From: Gammaproteobacteria bacterium
Lineage (GTDB): Bacteria; Pseudomonadota; Gammaproteobacteria; Burkholderiales; Rhodocyclaceae
Assembly (NCBI GenBank): GCA_029289265.1
Contig: JARFTX010000001.1
Span: 209,849 to 273,848, forward strand
Reading direction: 5' to 3'
DNA length: 64,000 nt
A program made the translations under genes and the position numbers. The notes beneath the pieces were generated by a model. The model had not been told where the DNA came from and did not search any database. It saw only the letters and a program-made list of their open reading frames with translations. Position 1 is the stretch's first letter, and the number at the start of each line of letters is the position of its first letter. Shown piece after piece: positions 58,881 through 64,000 of this stretch.

Positions 58881-60140
58881 ATGCGCAAGGCCAATCTCCT
58901 GTATGCCCAGTCCGGCGGCGTGACCGCCGTCATCAACGCCACCGCGGCGAGCGTGATCGAGACCGCGCGCGAGCACGCCGGGTCGATCGGAACGGTGCTG
59001 GCGGCACGGCACGGCATCCTCGGTGCGCTGGGCGAGGACCTGATCGACACCTTGGCACTGTCCGCCGAGGAGCTGCGGGCACTCGCGCACACGCCTGGCG
59101 GCGCCTTCGGTTCTTGCCGCTTCGACCTCGACGCGCCGGAGGCGAACCCGACACAGTACGACCGGCTGTTCGACGTGTTCGACGCCCACGACATCCGCTA
59201 CTTCCTCTACAACGGCGGCAACGGCTCGATGGATGCGGTCGCCAAGCTGGCGGCCGCTGCGCGCGGGCGCGGCTACCCGCTCGTGTCGATCGGCGTGCCC
59301 AAGACAGTGGACAACGATCTCGTGGGCACGGACTGCTGCCCCGGCTTCGGCTCGGCGGCGAAATATGTCGCCCTCGCCATGCTCGAAGCCGGACTCGACC
59401 TGGCGGCCATGACGAGCCGTATCGGGCGGGTGTTCGTGCTCGAGGTCATGGGTCGCAACGCCGGCTGGCTGGCCGCTGCGACGGCGCTCGCGGCACGAAC
59501 TCCCGACGAGCCGCCGCACATCGTGCTGATGCCCGAGGTGCCGTTCGAGGAAGAACCGTTCATCGAGCGCGTCCGCGCAACCGTCGAGCGCCTGGGTTAC
59601 TGCGCCGTGACGGTCTCCGAGGGCATCCGCCGCGCCGACGGCTCGCTGGTGATGGAGCAAGCGCACGACCGCAAGGGCCACGTCCAGCTCGGCGGAGCGG
59701 GGCAGCAAATCTCCCGCCTGATCCACGCGCGGCTGAGCTACAAGCACCACTGGGCGATCCCCGACTACCTGCAGCGCGCCGCCGGCCACCTGGTCTCGGC
59801 GACCGACCACGCCCAGGCGCGCGCGGTGGGGCGCGCCGCGGTCGAATTCGCGCTCGCGGGGCACGACGGCATCATGGCGGCGATCCGCCGCATGGCCGAC
59901 GCCCCCTACGCGTGGTCGATCGAGCCGATCGACGTCGCGCCGATCGCGAATCTCGAGCGGCTGGTGCCGCGCGAGTTCATCCGCGCCGACGGCCTGCACG
60001 TCACCGATGCGGCGCGCCGCTACCTGAGGCCGCTGATCGAAGGCGAGATCGTGCCGCCCTTCGCGGGTGGGCTGCCCGACTACCCACGCCTCCAGTTGGT
60101 GCCGGTGCCGCGTCGGCTGGCGGCGTACGCGGTGCGCTGA
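58881..60140 (+). CDS. Phosphofructokinase, PPi-type clade with mixed specificity residues
   Basis: A 419-residue phosphofructokinase, likely the pyrophosphate-dependent type that interconverts fructose 6-phosphate and fructose 1,6-bisphosphate. The phosphate-donor loop is YNGGNGSMD (about 110-118). The active-site segment is GVPKTVDNDLVGTD (about 138-151, catalytic Asp144). VMGRNAGWLAAATALAAR and PEVPFEEEPF follow. The Lys of PKTVDND is the PPi-type residue, but the Gly after Asn in GGNG is ATP-like (PPi enzymes usually have Asp there). It starts just after the adk terminator; the start is ATG 58881. Confidence 0.85.
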   Translation: MRKANLLYAQSGGVTAVINATAASVIETAREHAGSIGTVLAARHGILGALGEDLIDTLALSAEELRALAHTPGGAFGSCRFDLDAPEANPTQYDRLFDVFDAHDIRYFLYNGGNGSMDAVAKLAAAARGRGYPLVSIGVPKTVDNDLVGTDCCPGFGSAAKYVALAMLEAGLDLAAMTSRIGRVFVLEVMGRNAGWLAAATALAARTPDEPPHIVLMPEVPFEEEPFIERVRATVERLGYCAVTVSEGIRRADGSLVMEQAHDRKGHVQLGGAGQQISRLIHARLSYKHHWAIPDYLQRAAGHLVSATDHAQARAVGRAAVEFALAGHDGIMAAIRRMADAPYAWSIEPIDVAPIANLERLVPREFIRADGLHVTDAARRYLRPLIEGEIVPPFAGGLPDYPRLQLVPVPRRLAAYAVR

Positions 60141-60299
60141 GGGGCGGGGCTTCCGCGCTGCCGCGCAGCCGTCGTTCCGTCGCGTTCCATCGCAGCCCCA
60201 CGGGCGCCGGTTCCGGGCGGCCTATGCCGCGACCCCGTGCGCTGCCGCAGGCACTCGTGGCGGCCGCGTGCATCCAAGAACTGCCGGGAGGTGTGTGAC

Positions 60300-62045
60300 A
60301 TGAGTTTACTGACAAGGATGCGGTCGATTGCGGCGCTGTTCTTCGCCTGCGCCGTCCTCGTGCCGGCGTTCGCGCAGGTGCCGGCCCAGCCCGAGCCGGC
60401 TACCGGCTTCGCGCCCACGCCTTCGGTCTTTGCGCGCGAGGCGATCGCGGTGACCGCCAACCCACACGCGACCGATGCGGCGCTGGCGATGTTGCGTGGC
60501 GGCGGCAGCGCGGTCGATGCGGCGATCGCTGCAGTGCTGGTACTCAATGTCGTCGAGCCGCAATCTTCGGGCATCGGTGGCGGCGGCTTTCTGGTCGCCT
60601 ACGAGGCGGCGAGTGGACGCGTGACGGCCTGGGACGGGCGCGAGACCGCACCCGCTGCAATCGACGAGACGCTCTTCCTCGCGGCCGACGGCGTACCGAT
60701 GGGATTCCACGACGCAGTCGTCGGCGGTCGTGCGGTCGGGGTGCCGGGGCTGTTGCGCATGCTCGCCCAAGCCCATTCGCGCCACGGCAAGCTGTCGTGG
60801 CCGCGGCTGTTCGAGCCGGCGATCGCACTGGCCGAAGGCGGCTTTCCGGTCTCGCCGCGGCTACACGCACTGATCGCGCGCGACCGCTTCCTCGCCTCCG
60901 ACCCGCTCGCCCGCGCGCTGTTCTTCGACGCCGACGGCCGCCCGCTCACGATCGGCGCGACGCTGCGCAATCCCGAGCTTGCGGCCGTGCTGCGCGAGGT
61001 CGCGGATCGCGGTGTGGATGCTTTCTACCGCGGCGCCATCGCCCGTGACATCGTCGCGGCGGTGGCCGCCGAGCCCAATCCCGGAATGCTGGCGACCAAA
61101 GACCTGGCTGGCTACCGCGCGGTCGAGCGCGAGCCGCTGTGCGGCGCTTACCGCGGCCACCGCGTCTGCGGCATGCCGCCGCCCAGCTCCGGCGCCGGGA
61201 CGGTGCTCGCGCTGCTGGGCGTGCTCGAGCGTTTCCGGCTCGGCGAGCTCGATCCCGATTCGGCCTTTGCCGCCCACCTCTTCAGCGAGGCGGGCCGCCT
61301 CGCCTTTGCCGATCGCGATGCCTGGTATGGCGATCCGGCGGCGATGCCGATCGAGCCGGCGCAGCTGCTCACGCCCGACTACCTGCACCGGCGCGCCACC
61401 GCACTGAGCCCGGTGCGCAGTCTCGGCCGCGCCGAGGCGGGCAATCCGCTGCCCGGCCGGGCGCAGCCGGGCGCGGCGCTCGCGATCGAGCGCGCGGCCA
61501 CGACCCACCTCTCCATTGTCGATGCCGAGGGCAACGCATTGGCGCTGACCGCCTCGATCGAGGATGCTTTCGGCAGCCGCCGCATGGTTCGCGGCTTTCT
61601 GCTCAACAACCAGCTCACCGACTTTTCCTTCCGTCCAGCCGACGCACGCGGCCTGCATCCGAACCGGCCCGGCCCGAACAAGCGGCCCCGCAGCTCGATG
61701 GCGCCCACGCTGGTGTTCGACGCCGAGGGGCGGCTCGCCGCGGTGACCGGCTCGCCGGGCGGCAGCCAGATCATCAACTACGTCGCGGCCAGCATCGTCG
61801 CCCGGGTCGACTGGAACATGGCCCCCGATGAACTGGTCGCCCGCACGCATGCCGGTAGCCGCAACGGCCCCACCGAGATCGAGGACACGCCGGCCGGACG
61901 GGCGCTCGCCGAGCGGCTCGCGCTGTTCGGCCACGAGCCGGTGCTGCGCGACCTCACGAGCGGGCTCGCCGTCATCGTCCGTGACGGCGAGGGCTGGCGC
62001 GGTGCGGCCGACCCGCGCCGCGAAGGTTCCGCCGCGGGTTACTGA
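60300..62045 (+). CDS. ggt: Gamma-glutamyltransferase
   Basis: A 581-residue periplasmic enzyme of glutathione breakdown and transpeptidation, made as a self-cleaving precursor. The signal peptide is about 1-26 (AALFFACAVLVPAFA). The large subunit has VTANPHATDAALAMLRGGGSAVDAAIA and GIGGGGFLVAY. Autocleavage is before the Thr of TTHLSIVDAEGNAL (about 401). SSMAPTLVFDAEG and GSPGGSQIINYV lie in the small subunit. ATG 60300 has gggaggtg 6 bp upstream; the frame is open earlier. Confidence 0.93.
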   Translation: MSLLTRMRSIAALFFACAVLVPAFAQVPAQPEPATGFAPTPSVFAREAIAVTANPHATDAALAMLRGGGSAVDAAIAAVLVLNVVEPQSSGIGGGGFLVAYEAASGRVTAWDGRETAPAAIDETLFLAADGVPMGFHDAVVGGRAVGVPGLLRMLAQAHSRHGKLSWPRLFEPAIALAEGGFPVSPRLHALIARDRFLASDPLARALFFDADGRPLTIGATLRNPELAAVLREVADRGVDAFYRGAIARDIVAAVAAEPNPGMLATKDLAGYRAVEREPLCGAYRGHRVCGMPPPSSGAGTVLALLGVLERFRLGELDPDSAFAAHLFSEAGRLAFADRDAWYGDPAAMPIEPAQLLTPDYLHRRATALSPVRSLGRAEAGNPLPGRAQPGAALAIERAATTHLSIVDAEGNALALTASIEDAFGSRRMVRGFLLNNQLTDFSFRPADARGLHPNRPGPNKRPRSSMAPTLVFDAEGRLAAVTGSPGGSQIINYVAASIVARVDWNMAPDELVARTHAGSRNGPTEIEDTPAGRALAERLALFGHEPVLRDLTSGLAVIVRDGEGWRGAADPRREGSAAGY

Positions 62046-62083
62046 GGTTCCCGGAAAGGGGCGGCAGAGCAGTCGCCGGCGGG

Positions 62084-62707
62084 TCAGACGGTGGGGTTGA
62101 GACTGTACTCGCCGATATGGCGGGCCTCGGCCAGCACATGGCCTTCGATGGTCTTCAACACCTCGGCGCCGCCGAATCGACCCTCGACCGGGCATCGCTC
62201 GAGGTCGAGTGCGTAGAGCGTGAAAACGTAGTGGTGCAAGCGCTCATCGTTCCAAGGCGGGCAGGGGCCGTCGTAGCCGTGGTAGTCACCCCGCATCGAC
62301 TCGTCGCCCGCGAACCAGGCGGTGTAGTCGTTCACGCCCTGACGGGTGCCCAGCGGTCCGCCCGGTCCGGCCTTGCCCCCGGGGGTGACCCCATCCGAAA
62401 AGGCGCCCGCGGCAATCTGGCGGCAGTCTGCGGGCAGGTCGACGAGCACCCAGTGAAAGAAATCCACACGCGGCAGGTCGAGCGGGATCACGCGGCCTTC
62501 CTGATTGACGTCGTCACCGCGGCTCGGTACATCGGGATCGTGGCAGATCAGCACGAAGGAGCGCGTACCTTCGGGGGCGTCGTGCCAGTCGAACTGGGGA
62601 TTGCGGTTCTTGCCGAGGCAGACGTGGGCTTGTTCGGCGGGGATGCAGAACGCGAATTCGCCGGGAATGCGGGCGCCGTTGCCGAAGCTCTCGCTGGTCA
62701 ATTTCAT
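62084..62707 (-). CDS. PEBP-family protein (YbhB/YbcL-like)
   Basis: A 207-residue phosphatidylethanolamine-binding-protein-like cytosolic protein. Motifs: LTSESFGNGARIPGEFAF, SFVLICHDPDVPSR, DFFHWVLVDLPAD, GYDGPCPPWNDERLHHYVFTLYAL. Bacterial members are of unknown function, possibly small-molecule or kinase modulators. It is somewhat longer than YbhB (158) from inserts such as the NRNPQFDWHDA region. It is convergent with ggt and lies downstream of murJ on the same strand. Confidence 0.88.
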   Translation of the reverse strand: MKLTSESFGNGARIPGEFAFCIPAEQAHVCLGKNRNPQFDWHDAPEGTRSFVLICHDPDVPSRGDDVNQEGRVIPLDLPRVDFFHWVLVDLPADCRQIAAGAFSDGVTPGGKAGPGGPLGTRQGVNDYTAWFAGDESMRGDYHGYDGPCPPWNDERLHHYVFTLYALDLERCPVEGRFGGAEVLKTIEGHVLAEARHIGEYSLNPTV

Positions 62708-62825
62708 GGCGTGGGTCTCCTCGTGCAGGTCTGCGGAATGAATCCTGATTCTAGCTGGATAAAGCCTGTCGTCGCAGCGCAGGTCCGGTGATGCCGACAA
62801 CGCCGGGGGCGGGGACCGCCTTCCC

Positions 62826-64000
62826 TCACTCGAGCCCGCGCTTGCGAAAATCGCGCAGCCGGAACCCGAGGGCAAAGAGCGTCGTGAAATAGACGGCCAT
62901 TCCGCCGGCGACCAGCAGCGCCAGCTTTCCGATGCGCTCGCCCGCTCCGTACTCGAGCCACGCGGCTTGCGACCCCATGCCGTACCAGAGCGCAAGGCCG
63001 AGCGCCCCGAGCGCGATCGCAAGCCGCCAGCCGAATCCACCCCAGCCCGTTAGTGGCCGATAGACGCCGCGGGCACGCAGTCCGCGGTAGAGCAGTGCGG
63101 CGTTGAGCAGCGATGCGAGCCCGATCGAGAGCGCCAGGCCTGCATGTTTGAACGGGATGATGAAGGCAAGGTTCATGAGCTGCGTTGCGGCCAGCGTGAT
63201 CAGCGCGAATTTGACCGGCGTGCGGATGTCCTGACGCGCATAAAAGCCCGGCGCGAGAATCTTGACCAGAATCAGACCGGTCAGGCCGACGCTGTAGGCG
63301 ATCAGCGCGAGCCGCGTCTGCAGCACGTCGGTTGCACTGAAGGCGCCGTGGAAGAACAGCGTCGAGATCAGGGGCACGGCCAGCACGGCGAGCGCGAGCG
63401 CGGCCGGCAGCGTCAGCATCAGCGTGAGCCGCAAGCCCCAGTCGAGCATCGCCGAAAACTCCTCGCGGCGCTCGTCGGCGTGCAGCCGCGACAAGGTCGG
63501 CAGCAGGATGGTGCCGAGCGCGACCCCCAGCAGCCCGGCCGGAAACTCCATCAGCCGGTCGGCGTAATAAAGCCACGACACGCTGCCGCTTTGCAGGAAG
63601 GACGCGAAGATGGTGTTGATGAGCAGCGACACCTGGGCGACCGACACGCCCAGCATGGCCGGCGCCATCAGACGCAGCACGCGGCGCACGCCCGGATCGG
63701 ACGGCGCGAAGTCGAAGCGCAGGCGCACACCGATCTTCGCGAGCGGCCGCAGTTGGAGCGCGAGCTGCAGCAAGCCGCCGATGAAGACCGCCCAGGCGAG
63801 CGCGAGGACCGGCGGATCGAAGTAGGGCGCGGCGAAAAGCGCCATGCCGATGAACGAGAGGTTCAGCAGCACCGGCGTGAAGGCCGGGATCGCGAAACGG
63901 CTCCAGGTGTTGAGCACGCCGCCGGCGAGCGCGACCAGCGACATGAAGAGGATGTAGGGAAAGGTGATGCGGGTCAGTTCGACCGTCAGCGCGAACTTGT
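62826..64000 (-). CDS. murJ: Lipid II flippase MurJ, C-terminal part (runs off the window)
   Basis: The 3' 391 codons of MurJ (MviN), which flips lipid II across the inner membrane for peptidoglycan synthesis. The visible segments are [75 protein letters not shown] and [18 protein letters not shown]. About ten membrane helices are visible. The start and first helices lie beyond the right edge. Confidence 0.94.
   Translation of the reverse strand, partial: KFALTVELTRITFPYILFMSLVALAGGVLNTWSRFAIPAFTPVLLNLSFIGMALFAAPYFDPPVLALAWAVFIGGLLQLALQLRPLAKIGVRLRFDFAPSDPGVRRVLRLMAPAMLGVSVAQVSLLINTIFASFLQSGSVSWLYYADRLMEFPAGLLGVALGTILLPTLSRLHADERREEFSAMLDWGLRLTLMLTLPAALALAVLAVPLISTLFFHGAFSATDVLQTRLALIAYSVGLTGLILVKILAPGFYARQDIRTPVKFALITLAATQLMNLAFIIPFKHAGLALSIGLASLLNAALLYRGLRARGVYRPLTGWGGFGWRLAIALGALGLALWYGMGSQAAWLEYGAGERIGKLALLVAGGMAVYFTTLFALGFRLRDFRKRGLE

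Overview
This window is dense, GC-rich (about 65-70 %) bacterial chromosome with short gaps and many ATGA start/stop overlaps. Protein content points to a Betaproteobacterium, most likely near Thauera/Azoarcus/Aromatoleum (inferred from family resemblance, not from a marker gene). Supporting this are FlhD/FlhC as flagellar master regulators, CheZ, two CheV proteins, lipid A and Kdo genes (lpxK, kdsB), a PPi-type phosphofructokinase and a TAXI TRAP transporter. I see no rRNA, tRNA, CRISPR array, insertion sequence or prophage.

Layout. 1-3.8 kb: edge-truncated MFS exporter, erythrose-4-phosphate dehydrogenase (epd), a CBS-domain protein and a PAS-GAF membrane sensor. 4-10.3 kb: a copper/'bufferin' island with an MNIO enzyme (DUF692), its partner (DUF2063), a CzcE-like periplasmic protein, a two-component system, the DUF2282 precursor peptide, a DoxX protein and two unknown genes. 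10.5-14 kb: a PlcP-like metallophosphoesterase and two GT4 glycosyltransferases, probably lipid remodelling. 14-19.4 kb: TraB-like, TelA and partner, HDOD, GlcG/HbpS-like. 19.4-22 kb: rubrerythrin, a GlpC-like Fe-S protein and DUF3501 behind an OxyR-like site. 22-32.7 kb: K+/H+ antiporter with a PII-like protein, two MFS carriers, FMN reductase, and a coupled NUDIX-guanine deaminase-chromate transporter operon. 32.8-46.7 kb: HDOD-GGDEF protein and a motility/chemotaxis block (flhDC, motAB, Aer-like, cheR, cheB catalytic domain, two cheV, cheY, cheZ, cheA). 46.7-51 kb: transaldolase, TruC-like, sodB and xseA on the minus strand, then an AT-rich gap with DnaA-box-like sites and a 24-bp repeat. 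51-64 kb: TAXI TRAP system, exbBD, lpxK-trm112-kdsB, adk, PFK, ggt, PEBP and the 3' part of murJ.

The most interesting part is the bufferin island. Four promoters (upstream of the genes starting at 4125, 5911, 8363 and 9429) carry four GTGA-type boxes at exact 11-bp steps. In all four the last box starts 15 bp before a GATACT-like -10. This is the operator geometry expected of an OmpR/PhoB-family regulator, and such a regulator with its kinase is encoded inside the island (7412-8131). Two of these promoters also share a 5'-UTR hairpin. The simplest reading is a dedicated metal-responsive regulon that links the modified peptide, its maturation enzymes, a CzcE-like protein and two uncharacterised proteins.
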